DNA of 64,000 nucleotides from Pseudomonas duriflava (GCF_007830155.1 NZ_VLKY01000015.1:20125-84124), one strand, 5' to 3'. Counted from the stretch's first letter, positions 50,035-59,767 are shown. The notes: generated from the letters alone by a model not told the origin. Numbers and translations: made by a program.

Positions 50035-50085
50035 GGTTCTGGTCAGCGCTGAACCTGACCCGCACAATGCCAGGACCTTCCGACC

Positions 50086-50781
50086 ATGAGCGCAGCCATG
50101 AACTTACTGATCGCCGAAGACGAACCGAAGACAGGTTTATACCTACAGCAAGGCCTAAGCGAAGCGGGATTTACAGTCGACCGGGTCATGTCGGGCACAG
50201 AAGCATTAGAGAAGGCTTTAAGCGGAGCGTATGAGCTGCTCATTCTTGATGTGATGATGCCTGGTCTGGATGGCTGGGCTGTGCTGAGCGCTCTGCGGGC
50301 AGCCGATAAGGATATGCCTGTACTCTTTCTGACCGCTCGCGACCAGGTAGAAGATCGCGTTAAAGGGCTGGAACTGGGTGCAGATGACTACCTCGTCAAA
50401 CCCTTTGCCTTTTCCGAACTGCTGGCGCGAGTCAGAACACTGCTGCGTCGACGAGTAGCGGCTCCTCTTCAAACGGTACTGACCCTGGCCGACCTGGAGA
50501 TCGACCTGATCAGCCGCAAGGCCTTGCGAGGTGGCCAACGCATCGACCTGACCACCAAGGAATTCGCCTTGCTGGAATTGCTCATACGCCGCCGGGGCGA
50601 AGTATTGCCAAAAACCCTGATCGCAGCGCAGGTCTGGAATATTCATTTCGACAGTGACACAAACATCATCGAGGTTGCGGTGCGGCGGCTGCGTGCCAAG
50701 ATCGACGATGGCTTCGAGGTAAAGCTCATCCATACGGTCCGGGGCATGGGCTATATGCTGGACGCACCGGAGACAACATGA
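50086..50781 (+). CDS. copR: Copper response regulator CopR
   Basis: The 231-residue OmpR-class regulator has the receiver motifs [11 protein letters not shown], phosphoacceptor Asp in [14 protein letters not shown] and the switch Lys in [14 protein letters not shown], and a C-terminal winged helix ([26 protein letters not shown]). The ATG at 50086 has an AGGA site; an ATG at 50098 gives the shorter typical CopR start. It is divergent from copA and overlaps copS by four bases. Confidence 0.94.
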   Translation: MSAAMNLLIAEDEPKTGLYLQQGLSEAGFTVDRVMSGTEALEKALSGAYELLILDVMMPGLDGWAVLSALRAADKDMPVLFLTARDQVEDRVKGLELGADDYLVKPFAFSELLARVRTLLRRRVAAPLQTVLTLADLEIDLISRKALRGGQRIDLTTKEFALLELLIRRRGEVLPKTLIAAQVWNIHFDSDTNIIEVAVRRLRAKIDDGFEVKLIHTVRGMGYMLDAPETT

Positions 50782-52154
50782 GCCGACAACGCTCGCTTAC
50801 TGCACGCCTGAGCCTGCTGTTCATGGCGGCCGTCTCGACCGTTCTTACCGTGGCTGGGTTGCTGTTTAGCCACCTGACCCATATGCACTTTATGTCACTC
50901 GATGAGCAGATGCTGGTTGAAAAACTGGAGGCTACCCAATCCATCCTTGGCCAGATACGTCATCGCGAACAGCTCGATAGGCTTCAGTCGCCATTGAAAA
51001 CCCTGCTGGCCACCAACCCTGGCCTGACGCTTCTTATCGAGGATAGCCAAGGCCAGCGGCTGATCGCCGAACCGGCACCTTTGCCGGTGCCTGCCCCACA
51101 AGCCACCCCGGCCGCGCCCGCGATGTGGGACTGGCACACGACTGATGCCCTGTATCGCGGCCTGACGCGTACTGTCTCGCTGGCCGCCGACCCCAACCCT
51201 TTGACAGTAATGGTGATTGCCAATGTCACCATGCACGAACATTTTTTCGAGTTGCTACAGCATTGGTTTTGGGCCGGTCTCGTCTTTAGCGCCCTGGCCA
51301 GTGCGCTCCTCGGTTGGGTGGTCGTGCGGCGGGGACTACGGCCGATTCAACACGTAACCGAGGTTGCCGCCTCCGTGTCGGCTAAATCACTCAAGGAGCG
51401 TATTCCGACCGAGCCCATTCCACAGGAGCTGCAACAACTGGTGTTTTCCTTTAACGCCATGCTCGCCCGGCTCGATGATGCCTTCATGCGGCTTTCCAAT
51501 TTTTCTGCCGACATTGCGCATGAGTTAAGAACGCCGGTCAGTAACCTCATGACGCATACCGAAGTGGCGCTGTCTCGCAAGCGTACGCTCAATGAATATG
51601 AAGATAACCTGCACTCGAACCTGGAAGAGCTGCAACGCATGTCACGTATGATCGACGACATGCTGTTCCTGGCCAAAGCCGATAACGGCTTGATCGTTCC
51701 AGCCCGCGAGCCAGTAAGACTCGATGAGCTGGTGGAGCGGCTTTTTGAATACTATCGGCTATTGAGCGAAGAACACGGCGTCCATTTGAAGCGATCCGGC
51801 CAGGCTACCCTGCAGGGTGACCCGCTGATGCTGGAACGCGCTCTGACAAACCTGCTAACTAATGCATTGCGCTATACCCCCAAGAACGGGACCATCGTCG
51901 TGTCGCTTGAGGAAAGCGCTAAAAGTGTACGCCTGACCGTTGAAAACCCAGGCCAGGATATTCCGCCTGAACATCTCAGCAGGCTCTTTGACCGGTTCTA
52001 TCGGGCAGACAGCGCACGCCGCGAAGGCACCGCCAGCAACGTCGGCCTGGGGCTAGCCCTTACCCGCTCGATTGTTGAAGCACACAACGGGCAGATCGAG
52101 TGTACGTCTCAGAAGGGAACGACCTGTTTTTCTCTTGAGTTTCCTCGACACTGA
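50778..52154 (+). CDS. copS: Copper sensor histidine kinase CopS
   Basis: The 458-residue kinase has two membrane helices (about 12-32 and 160-182) around a periplasmic sensor domain, a HAMP linker ([18 protein letters not shown]), the phosphorylated His in [14 protein letters not shown], and the ATPase N-box [13 protein letters not shown] with [15 protein letters not shown]. It matches the heavy-metal sensor kinase family (CusS/CopS). The ATGA overlap with copR indicates coupling. Confidence 0.94.
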   Translation: MSRQRSLTARLSLLFMAAVSTVLTVAGLLFSHLTHMHFMSLDEQMLVEKLEATQSILGQIRHREQLDRLQSPLKTLLATNPGLTLLIEDSQGQRLIAEPAPLPVPAPQATPAAPAMWDWHTTDALYRGLTRTVSLAADPNPLTVMVIANVTMHEHFFELLQHWFWAGLVFSALASALLGWVVVRRGLRPIQHVTEVAASVSAKSLKERIPTEPIPQELQQLVFSFNAMLARLDDAFMRLSNFSADIAHELRTPVSNLMTHTEVALSRKRTLNEYEDNLHSNLEELQRMSRMIDDMLFLAKADNGLIVPAREPVRLDELVERLFEYYRLLSEEHGVHLKRSGQATLQGDPLMLERALTNLLTNALRYTPKNGTIVVSLEESAKSVRLTVENPGQDIPPEHLSRLFDRFYRADSARREGTASNVGLGLALTRSIVEAHNGQIECTSQKGTTCFSLEFPRH

Positions 52155-52229
52155 GGCGAGGAAGCACACTCTAGCCTGGGAACAGCTCATGTTAAGCATG
52201 CCAAGACGGTCTTTCCCCGAAACACTCTG

Positions 52230-52840
52230 CTAGGCCATTTCTTTCTTTTCTGTCGCAACGAGAAAGCTACTACCTAGCTTTTTCGCAGCCTCAATAGCAG
52301 CAGAGGCACCCTCTGTCTCTGAATCGAAAAGCAGCTGCGAAGTCACTACTTTCGCCCACAGTAGTCAAAGATGCCATGGTCTATTGGTGTCTTCATGGCT
52401 TGTACATAGCCATGCCGATCATAGGTCGCCTCATCAGCACCACCGACACCTATCAAATGAACGCGCAGATGATCTAACTTTTTGATTAAAGGCCCTTCCA
52501 AGCTAAAGTCGAATGCCCATCCATTCGCGAATACTCGATCTATCCATCCCTTCATCAGGGCAGGCATGGACCACCAGTAGACGGGATATACCAGTACAAG
52601 CACATCGGCACGGTCTATCCTGGCCTGCTCTGCAACAATATCGCTAGGTGGTTGGCCCTTGCGCCGATGCACTGCTAGGTCATCTAGTGTAAACCTGGGG
52701 TCGAAGCCTTCTTTAGCAAGATCAGCAATCTCAACGGTATATAAAGGAGCAGCTCTTACAATACTTTCAGATACCTGCGTGGCAAAAGCATGAGTAAGCG
52801 ATGTGGAGTCAGGGTGAGCAACAACTATCAGGATGTGCAT
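52230..52840 (-). pseudogene. NAD(P)H quinone oxidoreductase (flavodoxin-fold), frameshifted near the C-terminus
   Basis: From the ATG at 52840 the frame reads MHILIVVAHPDSTSLTHAFA, with the flavin-binding VLVYPVYWWSMPALMKGWID and DHLRVHLIGVGG, as in the MdaB/KefF/NQO1-like family. It ends early at 52346 just after IDHGIFDYCG. Shifting one frame at the G-run (plus-strand CCC at 52355-52357) continues AKVVTSQLLFDSETEGASAA and ends KKEMA at 52230, restoring the family length of about 203 residues. One G is missing. It is divergent from a TetR regulator that probably controls it. Confidence 0.85.
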
Positions 52841-52892
52841 GGTGATAGCTCTCTAGATAGGTTGAGAACATGCCGTAAAATTTATATACTTT

Positions 52893-52918
52893 TAGTAGGT
52901 TACTGATAGTAAGTTACT
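52893..52918. promoter_or_regulatory. Likely TetR operator between the quinone reductase and TetR genes
   Basis: TAGTAGGTTACT (52893-52904) is repeated as TAGTAAGTTACT (52907-52918) at a 14-bp period; the second copy holds a perfect AGTAA-G-TTACT palindrome. It lies in the 92-bp divergent promoter region, just upstream of both start codons. Confidence 0.65.
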
Positions 52919-52932
52919 AATGGTATATAAGA

Positions 52933-53559
52933 ATGTCAAGTGCTGAGAACGCTATGCCTGAAGATCACCAGCCACGACGCAGGCTTACCAGGGATGAAAG
53001 GTATCGACAGCTACTGGAGGTAGCATGGCAATTAGTACGTGATGAAGGTACAGAAGCGCTGACGCTTGGAAGACTGGCCGAACAATCTGGAGTAACCAAA
53101 CCTGTAGTCTACGACCACTTTTCTACCCGCTCTGGCCTCCTCGCAGCGCTGTACAAGGATTTCGATAAACGCCAGACAATGCTTATGGATGCTGCGCTAG
53201 AGGCCAGCGAGCCAACACTCCACAGCAAGGCAAGTGTAATTGCCAGCTCATATATTGATTGCGTACTGACCCAAGGCCGGGAAATTCCTGGTGTGATAGC
53301 GGCCTTGGCCAGCTCCCCTGAGCTAGAAAAAACCAAACGAGAATACGAGGCACTGTTCCTGAACAAGTGCCGTAAGCTATTTCAACCCTTCTTAGGTGCA
53401 GGATACCTGAGTCCTGCCAGCTTACGAGCGATGCTTGGCTCAGCCGAAGCGCTCTCAAACGCAGCGACAAGCGGTGAAATTACTGCCGATGAGGCAAAAA
53501 ACGAGTTGCTAGAACTAATCATCGCCATGGTAAAGCGAGGCGCTAAAGTTAGCCCGTAG
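52933..53559 (+). CDS. TetR/AcrR-family transcriptional regulator
   Basis: The 208-residue protein has the TetR HTH at about residues 22-65 (TRDERYRQLLEVAWQLVRDEG, LGRLAEQSGVTKPVVYDHFSTRSGLLAALY). The C-terminal ligand domain is typical in length but not in any family I recognise. Start ATG at 52933; an ATG seven codons later also fits. It is divergent from the broken quinone reductase gene and faces a repeat that looks like its operator, so it probably represses that gene and itself. Confidence 0.92.
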   Translation: MSSAENAMPEDHQPRRRLTRDERYRQLLEVAWQLVRDEGTEALTLGRLAEQSGVTKPVVYDHFSTRSGLLAALYKDFDKRQTMLMDAALEASEPTLHSKASVIASSYIDCVLTQGREIPGVIAALASSPELEKTKREYEALFLNKCRKLFQPFLGAGYLSPASLRAMLGSAEALSNAATSGEITADEAKNELLELIIAMVKRGAKVSP

Positions 53560-53696
53560 ACCTATAGAATAATTATGTTTCTTTAGGTCTGTAGTCACTA
53601 GGGATACCCTAATGGCTACATAAAATTATAAAAAGTGGCCTACTGAAAAAGGGCTGTTGTTGAAGCAGAAAGGATGTTTGCGCCAACCAACTATCC

Positions 53697-54264
53697 CTAA
53701 ACGTAATTTTGCTTTTCAAAGATGGCATAACTCCAATAATCACTGCCTTGCTTTACGTTTTGCTCCCACCCTCGACGCTTTAATTGCTTTGCAATCAGAC
53801 GATTCATGATTCCATGCCCAAGCAGCAATACAGTACCAGATGCCTCTTCAGAGAGAGAGACTAGCTTGTCCACTGCCTGAATCGAACGTTGCTGTGCCTC
53901 CTTAAATGACTCTACATTTTTCGAAATGTCCACAAAGCCAAAGGATGCGAAAAACGAAAGCCCACGTAAAAGGGGATAAACGCAAAAGCGGAAAAATTAG
54001 TACTGGCAGTTCTGCCTCGCAGAACACTGAGTCCTTTATAAAAGGAACAACACCAAGTGTTTTTAGGGAGGTTAGCGCTCTAGGTGATGTGCTTGTGGCT
54101 ATCAAACCAGCTTTACTGACAAGACTTATCGTTTCAGGAGGGACTACATCATTCCCTATCTCAGACAAATTGTAGTCCTTAACCCACTGAACCATTTCTT
54201 GCGAAGCAATTACACTATGCTTTTTGAGTAATGGCTTTCCATGCCGCATTAATATGATTTCCAT
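53697..54264 (-). pseudogene. Histidine phosphatase (phosphoglycerate-mutase-like), frameshifted
   Basis: The first part, from the ATG at 54264, reads MEIILMRHGKPLL with the RHG catalytic motif and runs to FRILWLCGH. A frameshift between 53917 and 53926 breaks it. The second part, in the other frame, gives KNVESFKEAQQR and VLLLGHGIMNRLIAKQL, the second catalytic His of the superfamily, to the stop at 53697. Removing one base from the minus-strand TTT or AAAAA run restores a protein of about 188 residues. The small AT-rich gene lacks recognised neighbours. Confidence 0.8.
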
Positions 54265-54792
54265 AAAACCCTTGCGAAGATTGCTTATAAAAAGCATTAA
54301 GGCACGGCTTGGAGGCCAGCGACATGGCTAAACCGCAATATAGAGCCATCCGTAAAATGCTGTCAGAGAGTTTCTGTTTTTACAACCGTAGCAACTCTAA
54401 ACTTAAGCCAGCCACAGTAACGCCCAAGGTGCCTTAGTAATAGCAAGATTCCTGAGTACAGGCATGTTAGCTGCTAGTAAATAACTGACTTAAGCCACGA
54501 TACCAAACCAAGAGCAGCCCTAGACAACTAAAGTTGCCAGGGCTAGCTTGCCTATCTTACAGTCATTAAGAGCCATGGGGCTCTCTTCTAGAGAAATTTA
54601 TAAATACCTCGAAGGCAAGCATTTATTTTCATGCCCAAGTCGTTTATTTGGTTAATGAATATAGCGTGTACTACCAAGCAGTTAATAATAACTTCCAGCG
54701 CAGGATGAGATAAAAAGACCATTTTCTATCACACCATTAGCTGTTACTACCAACACTCAATCTCTTTCCTGGAACCGCTCCTCTTGTGCCTC
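54265..54792. other. 528-bp region without a supported gene
   Basis: AT-rich sequence with only short frames and no convincing ribosome site. It lies inside a cluster of damaged genes and may be decayed coding sequence. Confidence 0.35.
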
Positions 54793-55607
54793 TCACTTCA
54801 ATACTTGTTTTAGAATAGCCGCCACAATAGCTTCAGGCCGATCCTCCTGCATGAGGTGTCCCGATTTTGGTACAAAAATGCAAGAGCGGTTTGATATTAA
54901 TGACGCCAGGGTTTCACCTTTCTCGCACGGTATCCATGCGTCTTCTGCTCCCCAGAGAACGGTAACTGGACAGTCTAATTTGTTGTAAATGCCTTGAACC
55001 TCGTCAGTGTACTTCTGATCCATCTGCGCAATCTGTCTATAGAACGCGGCCTGGCCCACCTCGCCTAACCACGGCGCGCAATAGATGTTCATTGTTTCTT
55101 CAGAAAAAGGATTGAATGCTGCAGTCTGTAAATAGGACTTCAGCAGCGCTCGATGCATGTAGTCTGGCATTCCAGTAAATGCCGCCTCGTGCTGCCGCAC
55201 GTGCTGAACGAAAGGTGAGCCCCATGGGGCCAATGCAACCGCATCGAAGATAGTTAATGAAGCGTAACGAAGTCCGTTGAGGTAGTAGGCGCGGAGAGCC
55301 GTAGCTCCACCAAAGTCATGCGCGAGAACGTCAGGACGATGTAGATTCCATTCCTCGAAAAGAGCAGCGAGAACCTTATTCTGAACGGCTAAGGAGACAT
55401 CCTGCCCTTCCCGCATTTCGGACTGCCCATATCCCACCAAGTCAAAGATGTAGACCGTCCTATAATCAACTAAGTGCGGTACGATCCTGCGCCAGACCTG
55501 CGATGAGAAAGGCGTGCCATGGATTGCAACCAGAGGTAGACCACTTCCATATTTCCCCATCTAACCGCGTTTCCCTCAATGAACGAAGTATTGGGTAGGG
55601 TCAGCAT
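54793..55607 (-). pseudogene. Alpha/beta hydrolase with Asp nucleophile, frameshifted at codon 18
   Basis: The main frame (54793-55560) lacks a normal N-terminus. Just upstream, an ATG at 55607 with a GAGGA site encodes MLTLPNTSFIEGNAVRWG, the expected first strand of this family, in another frame. One missing G in the GGGG run (plus-strand CCCC, 55555-55558) explains the break and would give FIEGNAVRWGKYGSGLPLVA. The body has the oxyanion HGTPFSSQVW, nucleophile elbow AHDFGG (Asp, as in dehalogenases and epoxide hydrolases) and final His in KSGHLMQEDRPE. Restored length is about 271 residues. Substrate unknown. Confidence 0.8.
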
Positions 55608-55641
55608 AGCCATCCTCATATAATCAGTTAGCTTAATAATG

Positions 55642-55758
55642 TTAAGCGGAGCAAACTGAGACGTTTTTTACATCACATGCTGTTTCTGACTCAATCGCAG
55701 CCTTAACTGACTGCCGCTGTTCAATACGCCTCATAAAGCTAGCCACCGAAGGCCAATT
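55642..55758 (-). pseudogene. C-terminal remnant of a glutathione S-transferase
   Basis: On the minus strand 38 codons before a TAA read NWPSVASFMRRIEQRQSVKA and then AIESETACDV, which resembles the last helix of GST proteins (the xRPAVQAA-type motif). The frame upstream runs into the promoter and start of the HxlR gene and has no GST body, so only the tail remains. Confidence 0.55.
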
Positions 55759-55768
55759 TTCCAAACTT

Positions 55769-56086
55769 ATGGAAAAGAATGTATCTGGCTGCTCAGTTGA
55801 AGAAGCGATGAGATTACTTGGAGGGCGGTGGCGGATGTTGCTAGTCTCGTACTTGCTCGATGGTCCGAAACGCTTTAATGATTTACGTCGAGATATGCCT
55901 AATATATCCCAGCGTATGCTGACACTTGACTTACGCGCCCTTGAAGAGGCCGGTTTGGTGTCACGTACAGTTTATCCGGAGGTACCGGTCAAGGTTGAAT
56001 ATCGCTTGACTGAAGATGGTCAGCGTTTAAAAAAAGTAGTCGAGGTACTTAAGGAGTTCGGAATGTGGTTTAAAGCGCGCCCTTAG
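55769..56086 (+). CDS. HxlR-family transcriptional regulator
   Basis: The 105-residue winged-helix protein has the HxlR signature: an N-terminal Cys in SGCSVEEAMRLLGGRWRMLL, then RFNDLRRDMPNISQRMLTLDLRALEEAGLV and the wing VKVEYRLTEDGQ. Members often sense quinones or aldehydes through the conserved Cys. It is divergent from the broken alpha/beta hydrolase and overlaps the upstream end of a GST remnant, so it once regulated one or both. Confidence 0.92.
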   Translation: MEKNVSGCSVEEAMRLLGGRWRMLLVSYLLDGPKRFNDLRRDMPNISQRMLTLDLRALEEAGLVSRTVYPEVPVKVEYRLTEDGQRLKKVVEVLKEFGMWFKARP

Positions 56087-56267
56087 TTGATTAGGCAGCA
56101 TCCATTCATATATATGTCAACAGCTATATAAATAAGATCGTTTGCTGCCCTTCCCTTTATCTATCCTTTTTAGTAACTATTTTGGGTAAGCAGATGGCTG
56201 TTTTTATTGGACGCTCAATAGAACGCCTCAGTATCGTAGCTAGGTGCAGCTGAGCATCACTTTAGTA

Positions 56268-56729
56268 TCAGCTGTTAAGACTCATAGGTCGCTCACCTCC
56301 TGGGGGTAATCCAAACAACCCTCGAACCCAGTTCAAGAACGCGCCGTATGGACGACCTAATGCCAGCATCATGACAAGCGCGCCTAGTGCACCAAATAGA
56401 AGGCCACTTCCTGATGCTCCGTTTATAGCGATAATCGCTACATAAATCGGAACCTGGAAGCTCACTAATGCGATGCTGTCCCAGATCAATTCTGACATGT
56501 GGGTGGGCTTTGCACGTTGCATGAGCCAATCACGCCAAGCGCCATACGGGCGCGCTACCGGAACCATCAGAAGAGCACCAAGCAGCCGTGCATGTAGTAC
56601 TTGATCCCAGCTCATTCCAGCAATGAATCGTTCGTTGATCATTCCAGTAATAGTGAAAAACACTAGTAATGCCAAGGTATCAGCCACAAACGCACGCCAG
56701 CGTTGAGATGGCTGCGTTTCACCGGTCAT
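56268..56729 (-). CDS. alaE: L-alanine exporter AlaE
   Basis: The 153-residue membrane protein has four helices and the AlaE (YgaW) blocks: FVADTLALLVFFTITGMINE, RPYGAWRDWL, and the repeat-like RPYGAFLNWVR. Two RPYGxxxxW motifs are the hallmark. AlaE exports L-alanine and D-alanine. The ATG at 56729 gives the family start MTGETQPSQRWRAF; the open frame extends 24 codons further. Monocistronic. Confidence 0.92.
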   Translation of the reverse strand: MTGETQPSQRWRAFVADTLALLVFFTITGMINERFIAGMSWDQVLHARLLGALLMVPVARPYGAWRDWLMQRAKPTHMSELIWDSIALVSFQVPIYVAIIAINGASGSGLLFGALGALVMMLALGRPYGAFLNWVRGLFGLPPGGERPMSLNS

Positions 56730-57023
56730 TTTTTGCGCCCATGAGCGAGATAGCAGAAGGTATGTCTCATAGGAGTAAAAGAGCCACGATGATGGTTGCA
56801 AGTTCCTGCAAGTCGGATCGGCATTACAAGAATGCTTCTTGGCCGATAGCTGCTGTTAAAAATACTGTAGTCGTTGGGGTATACCCCAGCAACTACAGGG
56901 CGGCCGCAATTTTCATTACTTCCTTAAGCCCTTTGTCAGAGCTTGAATAGGCGGACTATACACTCTGTATTCTCGTCTGGAACCTGCCTGTCTGGTTTTC
57001 GAAGGTTACGTTGTTTTGCTATT

Positions 57024-57173
57024 TCAATGGAAATATCTACCCCTACAGCAAGAGCCTCCCCATACGGCGAGCGCCACGGCAGTGCAGGCGAGCGCTGCGC
57101 AGATTAGCGTGGCTCCAGCAAGGCCCGCGCCCCCGCTTGCAATGCCGAGCAATACCGCAAAGAAAATCTTCAT
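57024..57173 (-). CDS. Small hydrophobic protein, 49 residues
   Basis: The frame MKIFFAVLLGIASGGAGLAG continues with a second hydrophobic, alanine-rich stretch (TLICAALACTAVALAVW) and ends with Cys-Cys and a short basic tail. A GGGAA site lies seven bases before the ATG. It may be a small membrane or secreted peptide. No family is recognised and it could be a chance ORF. Confidence 0.4.
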   Translation of the reverse strand: MKIFFAVLLGIASGGAGLAGATLICAALACTAVALAVWGGSCCRGRYFH

Positions 57174-57494
57174 GTTGATTCCCGTGATCGGTACGGAGCG
57201 GTTATTTCAGCCTGATAGAGGATGCAAGGGGAAAGTACAAATGTCTTATTATTTTTATGTACATCAGTAGGCTCAACATACTTTTCTGAGCTGGCATATC
57301 AGCTCTTGTCATTGAAGAAAAAGTTTGCTTGGAACAGGGATGATTTCTAAAACACTCACTATGCTTCAACGTACCGTCATGTCTGGATGACGGTACCGGT
57401 AGACGTTTACAAAAGCGAGGTCAGGCTGCGTGAGTGCCGGTGCTTCTCTTGGTCGAACAAATCGGTTCTTGTTTGAGCATTTATGGAGTTTTCT
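57174..57494 (+). promoter_or_regulatory. Leader region of the curlin-like gene with a perfect hairpin
   Basis: This 321-bp region contains GTACCGTCAT (57371-57380), a six-base loop and the exact complement ATGACGGTAC (57387-57396). The stem lies about 100 bp upstream of the curlin-like start and is not followed by a T-run. Confidence 0.55.
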
Positions 57495-58586
57495 ATGAAA
57501 AATTCAGCACTTCTGGCAGGAATATCATTGCTGTTGACCTCCCTGGCAACCCATGCAGACAACAATACTGCAGAGCAGTACCAGAATGGCACTGGTCTGC
57601 AGTCGTCGCTTATTCAGACCGGGTCGGGCAACTATTCCTTGCAGCGTCAGGAAGGCGGGCGATACGACACCATCGATACGACTCAGGTGGGTACCGATAA
57701 TCGGGCCACTGCGATTCAGACAGGCTTCGGAGAGGAATCCATAAGGATCGACCAGAGCGGTACGGCGAACCACGCTAGTGTTCAACAGCAGCCGGGATTT
57801 GACGGTTACACTGCCGTAAATGGTGCCTCTATAAGTCAGGAAGGTACTGGAAACCTGTCTAGCGTGATCCAAGAGGGAATTTCTAACTATGCCAAGAGCG
57901 TGCAAGTAGGAAATAACAATGAGCATACCGTTATACAGCAGGGCTTTATACAATATGTAGACGTAGCTTCATACGGTGATAACAATATGATCTCGGTGGT
58001 ACCTCTTCAGGGCAGTCTTTCAGCAGAGAGTACTGCTAAAGCTATCCAAGTCGGTAACGCCAACACTATAGCTGTAGAGCAAGCTGCTGCCACATACATA
58101 AGCGCAAGACAGGAAGGCACTGGCAATACCGTAGCAGCAGTCCTCAAACCAAGTGACGGTGACAATCTGTCGGCAAATACCACCATCTTCCAGTACGGCG
58201 ATGATAACAGCATCAATATCGACCAAAGTAGCGGGTCACGGCTGGAAGCCTATCAGGACGGTAATTTGAACAGCTTGCATGTCCGGCAGGAGAGCCAGAA
58301 CAATGCTCAGGTATCTAGAATGTTTACGGACGTCGTCGGCTCAAATAATAGTATTGATGCCTCTCAGTCCAGCGATCCACTTAGTCTCTCAAGTACAATG
58401 AGCATTATCCAGCGTGGTGATGAGCTTAGCGTCATCGCCAGTCAGGATAGTACAAACAGCAGCAACCTTGAGGTTTTACAGCGCGGCCTGCTTGACGTTG
58501 CTACAGTTCAGCAGAACGGTATCTACAACGAAGCCAGTGTCACTCAAAATGGCCTTGCCAACAGTGCAAGTATCACGCAGCAATAA
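57495..58586 (+). CDS. Secreted curlin-repeat protein
   Basis: From the ATG at 57495 (GGAG site) the product is 363 residues with a signal peptide ending LATHA. The rest consists of degenerate curlin repeats with the pattern Q-x-G-x-x-N-x-a-x-x-x-Q: for example ISQEGTGNLSSVIQEG, QVGNNNEHTVIQQG, VQQNGIYNEASVTQNG and the final LANSASITQQ. About fifteen repeats can be counted. CsgA and CsgB, which form curli amyloid, have five. No csgEFG genes are nearby, so export and nucleation partners, if any, lie elsewhere. It is rich in Gln, Asn, Ser and poor in charged residues, fitting a beta-helical amyloid or adhesin. Confidence 0.75.
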   Translation: MKNSALLAGISLLLTSLATHADNNTAEQYQNGTGLQSSLIQTGSGNYSLQRQEGGRYDTIDTTQVGTDNRATAIQTGFGEESIRIDQSGTANHASVQQQPGFDGYTAVNGASISQEGTGNLSSVIQEGISNYAKSVQVGNNNEHTVIQQGFIQYVDVASYGDNNMISVVPLQGSLSAESTAKAIQVGNANTIAVEQAAATYISARQEGTGNTVAAVLKPSDGDNLSANTTIFQYGDDNSINIDQSSGSRLEAYQDGNLNSLHVRQESQNNAQVSRMFTDVVGSNNSIDASQSSDPLSLSSTMSIIQRGDELSVIASQDSTNSSNLEVLQRGLLDVATVQQNGIYNEASVTQNGLANSASITQQ

Positions 58587-58657
58587 AACTGTGTTACTCA
58601 AGAAGTATTACTAACCCTTGTACCGGGCCATCTAGCAGAAGGCTGAGCGTACTCGAC

Positions 58658-58681
58658 ACACACCTGCTCTGGCAGGTGTGT
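58658..58681 (+). terminator. Hairpin after the curlin-like gene
   Basis: ACACACCTGC (58658-58667) pairs with GCAGGTGTGT (58672-58681) over a TCTG loop, 72 bp after the stop. The following sequence ACTCAAA has no T-run, so it may act as a stabilising stem instead. Confidence 0.5.
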
Positions 58682-58807
58682 TACTCAAAAGAAAACGTTA
58701 TTTCTTGTTGATTTGCTGACTCCGCCGGAAATGAATGGCAGCCAAGGGCTTGCATTCGCTCGTACCGTCTACAATACGTGCCCGTTTCGTTTATCCTGCG
58801 TGTTGTA

Positions 58808-59767
58808 ATGAAAAAAGCTCTGCTCTCCCTTGTTTTGTCTCTGCCCTTTGCTGCTCAGGCTGCTCCACCCAGTACGTTTACTGCGGCCAAGGTTATGGCC
58901 AAGCAAAAAGTCTATTTCGACCAGAGCAGCAGCGCCCAGGGCGAGCTGTATTGCGGCTGTCACTGGACCTGGGCGGGCAAATCAGGCGGTCGGATCGATT
59001 TTTCCTCCTGTGGTTATCAAACACGCACCCAACAAAAACGAGCCGAACGCATCGAGTGGGAACACATCGTGCCAGCGTGGATCTTTGGTCATCAGCGTCA
59101 GTGCTGGCAGAACGGCGGGCGCAAGAACTGCGTAGCGGACGATCCCGTCTTTCGTGCCATGGAAGCTGACCTCTATAACCTTTATCCGTCTGTAGGCGAA
59201 GTCAATGGTGATCGGAGCAACTACCAGTACGGCATGGTGACAGGTATTGCACCGCAATATGGACAGTGCAAAACCAAGGTGGACTTTGCCAGCCGTACGG
59301 CTGAGCCACGGGATGAGGTTAAAGGCCTGACGGCCCGAACAACCTTTTATATGTACGACCGATACAACCTGTCCATGTCCCGTCAGCAGCAGCAACTACT
59401 CATGGCCTGGGACAAACAATATCCCGTCACGTCCTGGGAAAAAGAACGTGATAAACGCATCGCAACAGTTATGGGGCATCACAATCCCTTTGTCACTGGC
59501 GATCGCAAGTGGACCGTTGGCTACAAGCCTGTAGGTGATGGCCTCGTGAGTTCGATTCCGGCCCGCTCTTCCATGCCGGTTAAAGCTCCGGCTACGAGCA
59601 GTTCCGTCTCTTCCGGTACCATTATTGGTAACAAAAACAGTCATGCTTATCACCTTCCGCAAGGCTGCCCAAGCTACGACACGGTCGCAGCTAAAAATCA
59701 GGTGTCCTTCAGCTCAGAAGCTGAGGCGCAGGCAGCGGGATACCGAAAAGCAGGTAACTGCAAATGA
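58808..59767 (+). CDS. Extracellular or periplasmic endonuclease I with C-terminal Ada-like metal-binding domain
   Basis: The 319-residue enzyme has a signal peptide ([19 protein letters not shown]), then the endonuclease I (EndA/NucM) domain with the beta-beta-alpha-metal motif [14 protein letters not shown] and [19 protein letters not shown], and four to six Cys for disulfides. After a Ser/Pro/Ala linker (about 260-280) comes a C-terminal 45-residue domain [18 protein letters not shown]...[10 protein letters not shown] of the Ada-type metal-binding fold. It degrades DNA outside the cytoplasm, for nutrition or biofilm turnover. Start ATG at 58808 chosen for the signal peptide. Confidence 0.9.
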   Translation: MKKALLSLVLSLPFAAQAAPPSTFTAAKVMAKQKVYFDQSSSAQGELYCGCHWTWAGKSGGRIDFSSCGYQTRTQQKRAERIEWEHIVPAWIFGHQRQCWQNGGRKNCVADDPVFRAMEADLYNLYPSVGEVNGDRSNYQYGMVTGIAPQYGQCKTKVDFASRTAEPRDEVKGLTARTTFYMYDRYNLSMSRQQQQLLMAWDKQYPVTSWEKERDKRIATVMGHHNPFVTGDRKWTVGYKPVGDGLVSSIPARSSMPVKAPATSSSVSSGTIIGNKNSHAYHLPQGCPSYDTVAAKNQVSFSSEAEAQAAGYRKAGNCK

